NCBI GenBank assembly: GCA_023539445.1
Contig: JAKCEW010000004.1
Location: forward strand, 41,390-105,389
Source of the DNA: Candidatus Terraquivivens yellowstonensis
Lineage (GTDB): Archaea > Thermoproteota > Nitrososphaeria_A > Caldarchaeales > Wolframiiraptoraceae
Direction of reading: 5' to 3'
DNA: 64,000 bases
A program made the position numbers and the translations under genes. Position 1 is the stretch's first letter. Each line of letters opens with the position of its first letter. Of the stretch, positions 54,891 through 63,548 are shown in pieces. Below the pieces are notes generated by a model that did not search any database, was not told the origin of the DNA, and was given only the letters and a program-made list of their open reading frames with translations.

Positions 54891-56012
54891 GTGGAAGAGT
54901 ATGATGTGGTTGTTGTGGGTGGTGGAGTGGCTGGTTCTCTTGCTGCAAGGTTTGCCGCTAAAGGTGGTTTTAAGACTTTGTTGGTTGAGAAGTTTAAGAC
55001 TCCAAGGAATAAGCCGTGTTCAGGAATCCAGTTTCAATATTTTGAGAAGCTTATTGGTGAAAAGATACCGCGTGAAAAACTTTGCAGAAACGAACTCTTC
55101 AAAGTCGAGATGATAACCCCAAAGGGTAAGGTTTTGAAAGGCAAAATGAAAATGCTAAAATTTTGGAGATCCACATTTGACAGTTGGCTAAACTCGTTGG
55201 CGGCGGATGCTGGCGCAGATTTTCGCGACAACACCTCACTAATTGATTTTGTTGAAGGCAAAGACAAAATTATCGTTAAATTAGCTACAGAAAATATGCG
55301 ATATGAAGTTAAAGCCCGCTATCTTATTGGAGCTGACGGAATGCTTTCAAGGGTTAGAAAGAAACTGCGGCCACAAGATTTTGACAAGAAAACTTCAGGG
55401 GCGACAGTTAACTATTATTTTGTTGGAGAGACAAAGCTGGACCCTAACACGCTTTACATGTTCTACAACCGAGAATTTTGTCCCCTAATGTTTGCATGGG
55501 TTTATTTGAAGGACGACAAGTGGGTGATTGGCACCGGCGCCAACGAAAACCCCCTAGAATACGCAAACAGATTCTTCAACTATGTTAAGGAAAATTATGA
55601 GCTTCGTGGAGAAATCGTCAAAAAAGAAGGCTTCTCTTCGACATTAAAAAGCACAATATATTTAGGCGAAGGGAGGATGTTGATGGTTGGGGATGCCGCG
55701 GGCTTAGTTGATTTATACCGAGGCGCGGGGATGGATAACGCTGCCCTCAGCGGACGCTTGGCAGTAAAAGCCATAACAAAAGCTGAAGAAGAAGGCTTAG
55801 AAGCTGCAAAAGCATACGAAAAACTAATGAAAAAAGTTGTCAAGAAAATAAAGGCAAATGCTAAAAGGCAGATAAAAAGGCTATCATCAAACAATGAACT
55901 CGAAAAAAGCTTGTCACCACTAAACATGCTTAAAGGAGGACTACACATGCTTATAGCTAATCAAATAAACAAGATACTGCCACCAGAAAAACTCATATTT
56001 TTCCCACCGTAA
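54891..56012 (+). CDS. FAD-dependent geranylgeranyl reductase-like protein
   Basis: A 373-residue flavoprotein of the geranylgeranyl reductase family, which saturates isoprenoid chains of archaeal lipids or reduces other polyprenyl groups. The FAD fold is DVVVVGGGVAGSLAARFAAKG, given here only in part as VVVGGGVAGSLAARF. The PCSGIQF motif fits the family's PxSG signature. LIGADGMLSRVRK and VGDAAGLVDLYRGAGMDNA complete it. Start is GTG; an ATG two bases earlier is out of frame. Confidence 0.9.
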   Translation: MEEYDVVVVGGGVAGSLAARFAAKGGFKTLLVEKFKTPRNKPCSGIQFQYFEKLIGEKIPREKLCRNELFKVEMITPKGKVLKGKMKMLKFWRSTFDSWLNSLAADAGADFRDNTSLIDFVEGKDKIIVKLATENMRYEVKARYLIGADGMLSRVRKKLRPQDFDKKTSGATVNYYFVGETKLDPNTLYMFYNREFCPLMFAWVYLKDDKWVIGTGANENPLEYANRFFNYVKENYELRGEIVKKEGFSSTLKSTIYLGEGRMLMVGDAAGLVDLYRGAGMDNAALSGRLAVKAITKAEEEGLEAAKAYEKLMKKVVKKIKANAKRQIKRLSSNNELEKSLSPLNMLKGGLHMLIANQINKILPPEKLIFFPP

Positions 56013-56162
56013 ACCAAATAATCATTACTTCCATTAGTCATCGTTAATAGCATGTTGGAGCGGTAAAATTGGAGAATACGCTCAAAATATGCACTTGATT
56101 GATAAAGGTCTACGGTTTTCTGTTGCAGACGAAAGTTTATCTTTTTAGTGCAACACGATTGA

Positions 56163-56444
56163 TTGATGGGAAATTTGACAAAATCCAGAATCGCAAGATC
56201 CTCAACTGTGTTGCTATATGTTATTAGTTCGATTATGCTGATTCTTGCGGCTGTCTTCATTGTTTGGCACTGGTTCACTACAGAATTTCCCACACATTCG
56301 GATGTTTTTTGGACAGGCGTTCAAAGTGGCGCACTTGGAATCTTATCCTTCATCTTCCTTGCATTCGGACTGCTTTCCCTATATCGTGTAGCCGCACGAT
56401 TACGTAATGAGTCCATATATGGACCCATGCTTTCCTTTTGTTGA
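56163..56444 (+). CDS. Possible small membrane protein
   Basis: A 93-residue frame with two hydrophobic segments (VLLYVISSIMLILAAVFIVW and SGALGILSFIFLAFGLLSLY). The ATG has an upstream TATA-like TTTTTAG context. Its last 124 bases overlap the 3' end of the convergent GH130 gene, which is far more than usual here. Either this gene or the GH130 tail has lost an original stop. The hydrophobic pattern favours a real gene. Confidence 0.45.
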   Translation: MMGNLTKSRIARSSTVLLYVISSIMLILAAVFIVWHWFTTEFPTHSDVFWTGVQSGALGILSFIFLAFGLLSLYRVAARLRNESIYGPMLSFC

Positions 56445-57406
56445 TTGATTTCCTTTCCTTCCTTTAATGCGGAAAGGAATTCGTCTAACCACATGTGAGC
56501 GGCGCATACGTAGTTGTCTGCCGCACCGTAGTACAAGATTAGCCTTCCATTTCTTACGATGGCGCCGCATGTGTAAACGACTCCTGGTTTGTAGCCGCTG
56601 TTTTCGTACCATTGGTCTGGTTCAATAACAGGCATTTTCGATCTATAGAGCACTTTTTCAGGATTTTCCAGATCCAGTAGCATTGCCCCAATCTTGTATT
56701 TCCAAGGTTCTCTCTTGTCTATTGCGTGATAGAATATCAGCCAGCCCTCTTCCGTTTTTATTGGGGGAGGACCGCATCCCTTCAGTTCTGCCTCCCACCC
56801 TCCATCAACCATTGTCGGATGGTAGTGGCTTCTTATCCATTCACCTTCCTTAAATTCGAGATCCTCAAAATACGCTATTGATATTTTTGGAGAAATGCTG
56901 TGCAAGATTGCGATTCTGCCGTATATCCTTTCTGGAAAGATTGCGAAGTTCTTATGGACCTCTTCTGGAGGGGTGATGAGTTTCTCGCCGCTCCACCTCC
57001 ACCTTTTGTTTAGAAAATCTTCAACGCTGATGGATGTTAAACCAACCCTCAGTTCCTGTGGGCCGAATGCGTTGTAAGTCATGTAGATCCTCCCCTCAAG
57101 TTCTACAAGCCTAGGATCTTCACAACCATAGTAACCACCACCTGAAGGTGAGAAATACATGAACGGTCCCACGGCAGAAGCTCTTTCGTAAACAGGCGTT
57201 GGAAGTCTCTCATCTATCCTAAACCCGTCTTCTGAGGAGGCATACCCAAACCTTGAAACCCAATCCTCGCCAACCGCCCTGTACAATAGGTGAACCTTGC
57301 CGTTTAGTAAGATTGCCCCAGCATTAAATGTTTGGAAGGATTCCCAAGGATGGCTAGGTTTAGGAGAAACGATTGGGTTACCCCAATACTTCTCAAGCAA
57401 AGCCAT
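56321..57406 (-). CDS. GH130 family glycoside phosphorylase (single domain)
   Basis: A five-bladed beta-propeller enzyme that phosphorolyses beta-mannosides or similar sugars. It contains NPIVSPKPSHPWESFQTFNAG, the GCEDPRLVELEGRIYMTYNA motif with the catalytic aspartate, and ALLEDL-type C-terminal YYGAADNYVC. The 361 residues are slightly longer than the usual ~330 because of an odd basic tail (SSPNARKMKDKIPS) that overlaps another gene. It is divergent from the double-domain GH130 gene. Start ATG. Confidence 0.88.
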   Translation of the reverse strand: MALLEKYWGNPIVSPKPSHPWESFQTFNAGAILLNGKVHLLYRAVGEDWVSRFGYASSEDGFRIDERLPTPVYERASAVGPFMYFSPSGGGYYGCEDPRLVELEGRIYMTYNAFGPQELRVGLTSISVEDFLNKRWRWSGEKLITPPEEVHKNFAIFPERIYGRIAILHSISPKISIAYFEDLEFKEGEWIRSHYHPTMVDGGWEAELKGCGPPPIKTEEGWLIFYHAIDKREPWKYKIGAMLLDLENPEKVLYRSKMPVIEPDQWYENSGYKPGVVYTCGAIVRNGRLILYYGAADNYVCAAHMWLDEFLSALKEGKEINQQKESMGPYMDSLRNRAATRYRESSPNARKMKDKIPSAPL

Positions 57407-57529
57407 GTAACTCTAATAAAAAAAGAAAATATGAAGGCTACATAATAAATGTTTTAGCTGACCTTGTTTTGCTTAGGAGCCATTTATATTTATTTATACC
57501 TAGAATGATTGTTAGAGCGTGTAAAGATT

Positions 57530-59437
57530 ATGGAAAGGTATGGACATAATCCTGTCCTGTCACCCACCCGCGAAAGGGCTTGGGAAGCTTACGCCGTTTT
57601 CAATCCAAGCGTAATTAAGAGGGGAAAAACCTACTACATGCTTTATAGGGCCATATCCTCCTCGGACCTGCTTAGAAAACAGGGATCAAGCTTCAGTTCT
57701 ATAGGCATAGCAAAGAGCAAGGATGGTGTGAATTTTTCAGATAGGAGGAGGTTCATATTCCCAGAAGAGGATTGGGAAAGGTTTGGATGCGAGGATCCTA
57801 GGGTAACATACATTGACGGAAAATACTACATTTTCTACACGGCAATATCCACCATGCCTCCTCGGGCTGAGGGGATTAGGGTTGGTGTTGCCGTCAGCAG
57901 AGATTTGAGAACCATTGAGGGAAAATACTTGGTCACACCCTTTAACGCTAAGGCCATGGCGCTCTTTCCAGAGCGCATAGGTGGAAAGCTCACCGCCGTC
58001 TTAACTGTTAATACAGATCAGCCTCCGGCCTATATTGGGATAGCGCAGCTTGGAGATGATCCCGCCCTCTGGTATAGCGAAATGGAGGATTGGTACAAAA
58101 ACCTTAAAGAACATGTTTTGACCCCTGACCCGAGAAGGAGTTCGCTAGACCACATAGAGGTTGGAGCCCCGCCGATAAAGCTGAAGGATGGCTGGCTACT
58201 CATATATTCTTACATTCAAAACTACTTCTTACAGGACGTTGAAAGCCGCGTATTCGGTGTTGAAGCACTTCTGCTTGACCTAAAAGATCCAAGAAAGGTC
58301 TTAGCCAAAACGGACTATCCCTTCATGGTGGCTGAGGAGTTCTATGAATGGTATGGGCATGTGCCAAGGGTTGTCTTCCCGACATCAGCGCTACTTGAAG
58401 ACGGAAAACTGAAAATATACTATGGTGCGGCCGATACCATATGCTGCCTAGCAACAGTTAAAGTGAGGGAGATTATGGATGTTATGAAGGCTAAGGCTAT
58501 GCCGGCATTTACCAGATATCCTCAAAATCCGATAATTAAGCCCAATCCAGCACATGACTGGGAAAGTCTCGCAACCTTCAACCCCGCAGCCATAGAGCTT
58601 GAAGGGAAAATATACATTCTCTATAGGGCTCTGTCTGCTGATAAAACTTCAACTATAGGTTTAGCCGTCACAAAGGACGGTTTCAATATCGTTGAAAGGT
58701 TGGACAAACCGGTATACGTTCCAAGGGAGCACTATGAAATGAAGCTTACACCAGGCCATTCAGGTTGCGAGGACCCGAGGATCGTAAGAGTTGGGGATAG
58801 GCTTTACATGTTCTATACAGCTTACGACAACGTAAATCCGCCAAGGGTGGCCCTTACATCCATCAAGGTAGACGACTTCCTAGCCTACAACTGGGACTGG
58901 GAAAAACCCAGGATAATTTCGCCCCCAGGTATCGACGACAAGAACGCCTGCATAATTCCAGAACGGATAAATGACAAGTACATATTCATTCACAGGACAG
59001 GGGGCATAAACATAGTGTATGATTACATAAACTCCTTGGATTCAATAGATCCTAGCAAGCTTTTGAGTTTCAAACTTATAAGACCAAGAATCGGTATGTG
59101 GGATAGCAAAAAAGTCGGATTGGCAACGCCACCCATCAAAACAGAGCATGGTTGGCTTCTGTTTTACCATGGAGTTTCAGCAGATAATGTGTACAGGGTT
59201 GGGGCAGCTCTGCTTGACGCAAAAAATCCTGAAAACGTCATCGCTAGAACTACCGGCTACCTGCTCGAACCCCTTACAAGTTATGAAAAGGAAGGTTACG
59301 TAAGAAACGTGGTGTTCCCATGCGGTGCGGTGGTTAGAGACGATACGATACACATTTACTATGGCGCCGCAGATACCTACGTTTGTACGGCAACCGCCTC
59401 CCTAAAACACATTTTGACACAACTGATAGCAAAGTAA
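57530..59437 (+). CDS. Tandem GH130 protein with two complete phosphorylase/hydrolase domains
   Basis: This 635-residue protein carries two full GH130 beta-propellers. The first (residues 1 to about 315) has RFGCEDPRVTYIDGKYYIFY and ends in KIYYGAADTICCL. The second (about 325 to the end) has NPIIKPNPAHDWESLATFNP, SGCEDPRIVRVGDRLYMFYT and HIYYGAADTYVCTA. The second copy resembles the divergent single-domain gene. I choose the ATG at 57530; an upstream TTG at 57509 is weaker. Fusing two domains could let one chain act on branched mannans or N-glycans. Confidence 0.88.
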   Translation: MERYGHNPVLSPTRERAWEAYAVFNPSVIKRGKTYYMLYRAISSSDLLRKQGSSFSSIGIAKSKDGVNFSDRRRFIFPEEDWERFGCEDPRVTYIDGKYYIFYTAISTMPPRAEGIRVGVAVSRDLRTIEGKYLVTPFNAKAMALFPERIGGKLTAVLTVNTDQPPAYIGIAQLGDDPALWYSEMEDWYKNLKEHVLTPDPRRSSLDHIEVGAPPIKLKDGWLLIYSYIQNYFLQDVESRVFGVEALLLDLKDPRKVLAKTDYPFMVAEEFYEWYGHVPRVVFPTSALLEDGKLKIYYGAADTICCLATVKVREIMDVMKAKAMPAFTRYPQNPIIKPNPAHDWESLATFNPAAIELEGKIYILYRALSADKTSTIGLAVTKDGFNIVERLDKPVYVPREHYEMKLTPGHSGCEDPRIVRVGDRLYMFYTAYDNVNPPRVALTSIKVDDFLAYNWDWEKPRIISPPGIDDKNACIIPERINDKYIFIHRTGGINIVYDYINSLDSIDPSKLLSFKLIRPRIGMWDSKKVGLATPPIKTEHGWLLFYHGVSADNVYRVGAALLDAKNPENVIARTTGYLLEPLTSYEKEGYVRNVVFPCGAVVRDDTIHIYYGAADTYVCTATASLKHILTQLIAK

Positions 59438-59453
59438 CCAACGTAGCTTGGAC

Positions 59454-60116
59454 ATGAGTCAGGTTTTTGATGCTTTCGTTGAAAGGTATGATGCGTGGTT
59501 TGACTCGCCTTTTGGAAAATCAGCTTTTGAACTTGAAAAATCCTGTATAGCATCTTTATCTCAAGATTTGAGAGGGCCATCTCTTGAAATAGGCGTGGGC
59601 ACAGGACGTTTTGCAGAAGCTTTAGGAATAGAGTACGGTGTTGACGTCTCTGGAAGAGTGTTGGAGTTTGCTAAAAGGCGTGGAATAACCGTTGTGAGGG
59701 GCTCAGGGGAGGAATTACCATTTCGAGATGAATCGTTCGGCTCCGTATTTATTATAGTAACCCTCTGCTTTGTTGAAAGGCCAGAAAAAGTCCTTCAGGA
59801 AGCATCAAGAGTCTTGACAAAGGATGGGAAACTTATAATAGGCTTAATATTAAGGGAAAGTCCATGGGCACGCTTTTACATTAAGAAGGGCAAAACAGGC
59901 AATGTTTTTTACAAAAATGCAACATTTTACAGCTTTGATGAGCTAAAGTTAATGATGGAGAAAAGTGGGTTGAATGTCATAGATGTATGTTCAACGATTT
60001 TTCAAAAGCCAACCGAAAAGCCACTACGCTTTGAAGTTCCAAGAAGAGGGTATTATAAAAAAGCCGGGTTTGTGGCTGTTAAAGCTGGAAAGAAACTCCC
60101 TGTGGCCGACATTTAA
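59454..60116 (+). CDS. SAM-dependent methyltransferase
   Basis: A 220-residue class I methyltransferase of the UbiE/Methyltransf_11 type. It has SLEIGVGTGRFAEALG (motif I), FRDESFGSVFIIVTLCFVER and LQEASRVLTKDGKLIIGLIL. The substrate is unknown. The ATG is chosen over a TTG six bases upstream. It lies 16 bases after the tandem GH130 gene and may be in the same transcript. Confidence 0.88.
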   Translation: MSQVFDAFVERYDAWFDSPFGKSAFELEKSCIASLSQDLRGPSLEIGVGTGRFAEALGIEYGVDVSGRVLEFAKRRGITVVRGSGEELPFRDESFGSVFIIVTLCFVERPEKVLQEASRVLTKDGKLIIGLILRESPWARFYIKKGKTGNVFYKNATFYSFDELKLMMEKSGLNVIDVCSTIFQKPTEKPLRFEVPRRGYYKKAGFVAVKAGKKLPVADI

Positions 60117-60285
60117 AATTGAGACCGTACAGTCAGCAAAGCATTTTTGTATGTTTTAGGATAAAGATTAAAAATCTTTTTTTCTGTACCGTGTAGTGGC
60201 AAGAACTTAAGAACAAATGTAGCAATTTATTATCAAAAATTAAGGGGCAACATTTTTATTAGATAATCGAGACGTACCATAGAAG

Positions 60286-61158
60286 ATGTTGGACAAAGAA
60301 ATTGAAAAGGTCATACTAAATGCTCAAAGGAACGAGATCACAGAACATTTTATCTATGAACGCTTGGCACGATCGATAAAGGACCCGCAAAATAGAGAAG
60401 TTTTAAAACGCATATCAGACGATGAACTAAGACATTATAGTTTCTGGAGAGAATATACCCGTAAGGATGTAAAGCCGGATAACCTGAAAGTATGGAAGTA
60501 TTTTCTGATTTCAAAAATTTTTGGGATAACTTTTGGAATAAAGCTTATGGAAAAGGATGAAGAGAAAGCTCAAGCAATTTATGAAGAAATATCTGAGTTT
60601 GTGCCTGACGCCAAAGCTATCGTAGAAGACGAGGATGAGCATGAGAGTCGGCTTACGAATTTAATTGATGAAGAAAAGCTGAGATATGTTGGATCAATGG
60701 TTTTAGGCTTGAACGACGCGCTTGTGGAGCTTACTGGTGCCCTAGCAGGTTACACTTTTGCCCTTCAAGACGCACGCATTGTTGCAATGATTGGGCTGAT
60801 TACAGGGGTTGCAGCGTCGTTGTCGATGGCTACGTCAGAATACTTATCGACCAAATCGGAGGGAGGTAACAAAAATCCTTTTAAGGCTTCATTATACACT
60901 GGCGTTGCTTACATTCTTGCGGTTCTATTTTTGATAGCACCTTACCTGATTCTTACAAATGTGTATGCTTGCCTAAGCTTGACAATAGTGAACGCAATCA
61001 TCGTTATTTTCTTGTTCACCTTCTATGTATCAGTTGCAAAGGGCTTACCCTTCAGAAGAAGGTTTCTAGAAATGACGGTAATCAGCTTGGGAATAGCGGG
61101 TTTGACGTTCACCATAGGATTTTTCGTAAGAACATTCTTAAACGTGGAAATAGATTAG
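60286..61158 (+). CDS. Ferritin-like/CCC1 fusion (MbfA-like iron exporter)
   Basis: Membrane-bound ferritin A proteins export iron or manganese. The N-terminal 130 residues are a diiron ferritin-like bundle with NEITEHFIYERLA, SDDELRHYSFW and VEDEDEHESRL as the carboxylate/histidine ligands. From about residue 145 comes a VIT1/CCC1 membrane domain (GSMVLGLNDALVELTGAL; ASLSMATSEYLSTKSEG). A TATA-like TTTTTATTAGAT lies upstream of the ATG. Its role fits the nearby Feo uptake operon. Confidence 0.9.
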   Translation: MLDKEIEKVILNAQRNEITEHFIYERLARSIKDPQNREVLKRISDDELRHYSFWREYTRKDVKPDNLKVWKYFLISKIFGITFGIKLMEKDEEKAQAIYEEISEFVPDAKAIVEDEDEHESRLTNLIDEEKLRYVGSMVLGLNDALVELTGALAGYTFALQDARIVAMIGLITGVAASLSMATSEYLSTKSEGGNKNPFKASLYTGVAYILAVLFLIAPYLILTNVYACLSLTIVNAIIVIFLFTFYVSVAKGLPFRRRFLEMTVISLGIAGLTFTIGFFVRTFLNVEID

Positions 61159-61366
61159 GTAAACTGAGATGTTTAAGTGCTGAAAAGCCTAGGAGTCACG
61201 CTCTTATGGAATCGCCAGCTTTAGAGAGCGGCTATCTCTCCCGGTCAATTCTGAAAATCTTTTGGGACAAGAATGGACGTAAAAATTGTATTAAACCATA
61301 TTATGTTTCTTCCAGAAACTTAAATACCCGAACTCATTTTTTATATAATTAAGGGGGATAGCTGTC

Positions 61367-61540
61367 ATGGTGAAAGAGGTAGAAAAAGAGGGGCTCACCT
61401 TCTATATTTGTGAAGAATGCGGTCTTGCCTATAAAGAGAAGACATGGGCCGAAAAATGCGAAAAATTCTGCTCCGAACATCATGCTTGTTCACTTGAAAT
61501 AACAAGCCATGCTGTTAAAATGGACACTCTCAACTTCTGA
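61367..61540 (+). CDS. Small four-cysteine zinc-finger-like protein
   Basis: A 57-residue protein with FYICEECGLAYKEKTWAEKC and later FCSEHHACSLEIT. Four or five cysteines (CEEC and CxxxFC/HHAC) could bind zinc. It resembles small archaeal zinc-finger-like proteins of the ECEECG...C..C type, function unknown. The ATG is preceded by an AGGGGGAT Shine-Dalgarno-like element and a TTTATATAA box. It is too short for most gene finders. Confidence 0.65.
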   Translation: MVKEVEKEGLTFYICEECGLAYKEKTWAEKCEKFCSEHHACSLEITSHAVKMDTLNF

Positions 61541-61846
61541 AAAACTTCTCCTACTAAACCCAATCATATCGGAAAGCTGATAGGTGAATACTCGTAGATG
61601 ATTCGCTTAAAGAATTGGGACACACGTGCAACTTAGATTTTAGACATGAAGTCGCACAAGGTAATTTAGTTAAAGTTTAGACCACATAATTCCTCTCAAA
61701 GGAGAACAATGTATCAAATTGCAACTGTACCTACCTAAACTCTTACGTCCAAAATAACTCAGCGAAGGCACGGGCAGCGTTTATTCACCTCTTCATAATT
61801 CAATTTGTTGTTTTAGAGCATTCTATGGTGAAAACGTATGATGATT
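61541..61846. other. Intergenic gap with no recognised feature
   Basis: About 306 bases between the zinc-finger-like gene and the convergent E1-like gene. I see no open frame above background, no tRNA and no long repeat. One short TCCT-AGGA inverted repeat near 61690 is the only symmetry. Possibly decayed sequence. Confidence 0.4.
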
Positions 61847-62986
61847 TCACTTTTTTGATTCTTGTCCAACATCGCGCATTCCAAACATGTCCTCTTCTTT
61901 ATTGATCTTTGAAGTGGGAATCTTCAATCTATCGACTATCAACTTGGTATAGAAATCGTAGGCTTCCTTTTCGCTTTTTGTTCCCTCAATAATCATTATG
62001 CCGCTTTTTAAAATAGTTACTTTTTCTATCATGTGTCCATTAAATGTAATGCCGAGACTAGCCCTAACCTTAATTTTAAACCCGTCTTCTTTGAGAATCG
62101 AATATAATTCATCCATGTCTATTTTGAGGTTTTCTCTTGGAGTAATGATGAAGACTCTTTTCCCTTCTCTCCCACAAATTTCAGTGACGATCCTCCGCTT
62201 TAGTGGCAATGGGGGACTAATTGGTTCAGAACCACATACAGGGCAACTTTTAGATTTCAAAATTTCTACTTCCATAAAATCCATACTCCCAATGTCGAAA
62301 TGAAGCAACTTGTTTGCTAAATGCGGCTTCTTTCCAAGAATTATCCGTAGAGCTTCGGAAACTTCAATACTGGCTATAATATTTAGAATGGACGGGTGAA
62401 CACCTACTACAGCGCACTTCGGCAATGTTTCATCTTCAAGATTCCCTTGGAAGCACTCTAAACAGGGGGTTTCGCCCGGTATTATCGTGGACACTGCTCC
62501 AAAGGTCATGATGGCTGCGCCAAAAACATATGGGACCCTTAGCTTTTGACAGGCCCTATTCAAAGCATAGCGGGGCGTCATAGAATCTAATCCGTCTACT
62601 ACAACATCCACGCCATCGATTATTTCTTCAGCAGTATCACTATTTAAGGACAAGGGGAGCGGTTCCACTTCTATATTTGGATTCAGGTCTCGCAGCCTTT
62701 TGGCTGCAGCCTCAACCTTCGGGTAATCCAACAGATTTGTATCGTAAAGGTATTGTCTTTGAAGGTTTGAAATTTCAACAATGTCATGGTCAACCAGTCG
62801 AAGGTGGCCAACTCCAACACCTGCTAATTGAAATGCTATCGGACAACCAAGCCCTCCAAGGCCGACTATGCAAACCTTTGAGTTCTTGAGTTTCACCTGA
62901 CCACTATAGCCTATTTCCTTAAGGACTATTTGTCTCGAATAAAATTCCAACTCTCTATCTGAAAGTTCCTTTACCATGACCATCAA
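61847..62986 (-). CDS. E1-like enzyme of the ThiF/MoeB/UbaA family
   Basis: Adenylates the C terminus of a ubiquitin-like or sulfur-carrier protein. The 379 residues have ERQIVLKEIG-like LEFYSRQIVLKEIGYSG, the nucleotide loop VGLGGLGCPIAFQLAGVGVG (in part) and the DIVEISNLQRQYLY metal/arginine motif. Zinc cysteines are CLEC and CPVCG, and the likely catalytic cysteine lies in LPKCAVVGVHPS. A C-terminal 120-residue extension is not a rhodanese and is unassigned. No carrier protein is in the window. An alternative start at 62974 gives MVKELSD. Confidence 0.88.
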   Translation of the reverse strand: MMVMVKELSDRELEFYSRQIVLKEIGYSGQVKLKNSKVCIVGLGGLGCPIAFQLAGVGVGHLRLVDHDIVEISNLQRQYLYDTNLLDYPKVEAAAKRLRDLNPNIEVEPLPLSLNSDTAEEIIDGVDVVVDGLDSMTPRYALNRACQKLRVPYVFGAAIMTFGAVSTIIPGETPCLECFQGNLEDETLPKCAVVGVHPSILNIIASIEVSEALRIILGKKPHLANKLLHFDIGSMDFMEVEILKSKSCPVCGSEPISPPLPLKRRIVTEICGREGKRVFIITPRENLKIDMDELYSILKEDGFKIKVRASLGITFNGHMIEKVTILKSGIMIIEGTKSEKEAYDFYTKLIVDRLKIPTSKINKEEDMFGMRDVGQESKK

Positions 62987-63173
62987 TTATTCAATAACAA
63001 CGTTATATTTTATTGATATAAACATTGCTTTTAATACTCACTGTATCATAACGTTGTGTTGTATAAAGGATACATAATACAGTTTTGGGACAATTTAAAA
63101 GAACGAATTCTCAGAAAAGTAGTGCAGAACAGTTTATAAACAGCAACGATGTTAATAAAAGTGTGAACAAAAA

Positions 63174-63548
63174 ATGAGAACACCTTGTGAGGGGGTTGTA
63201 AAGTTTATACTCCCTGGATTCCGTTCCTTAATAGCCAAGAATTTAATAGAAAAATATAATTTCTCACAAGTAACCGCGGCCAAAAAATTGGGCATAACCC
63301 AAGCGACAATAAGCCATTATCTTTACTCCAAAAGGGGGGTAAAAATACTAAAACAGCTAGAGTCAATAGACTATGTTCGTTCCCTAGCTGATCAAATTGC
63401 AGCACGCATTGCAACCCAGAATCTTTCACCGGCTGAGTCCATGCTAAAATTTTGCGAACTGTGTAAGACGTTAAGAACAGGGAACATTATATGCAAAATA
63501 CATAAACGGTTTATCGCATTACCGGAAAAATGTGAATTATGCCAATAG
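63174..63548 (+). CDS. Helix-turn-helix transcriptional regulator (COG2522-like)
   Basis: A 124-residue regulator. The helix-turn-helix is FSQVTAAKKLGITQATISHY with basic flanks. The C-terminal part has four cysteines (CELCKTLRTGNIICKIH and CELC) that could bind metal or a cofactor. It resembles the predicted archaeal regulators of COG2522. Ten bases at its end overlap the start of the P-type ATPase remnant, so it may have regulated that metal pump. Confidence 0.85.
   Translation: MRTPCEGVVKFILPGFRSLIAKNLIEKYNFSQVTAAKKLGITQATISHYLYSKRGVKILKQLESIDYVRSLADQIAARIATQNLSPAESMLKFCELCKTLRTGNIICKIHKRFIALPEKCELCQ

Noticed and set aside
61159-61352. Open frame after the MbfA-like gene (continuing to 61352)
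   Set aside because: It begins inside the MbfA-like gene in another frame, is rich in Arg/Ser/Lys without pattern, and lacks a start signal.
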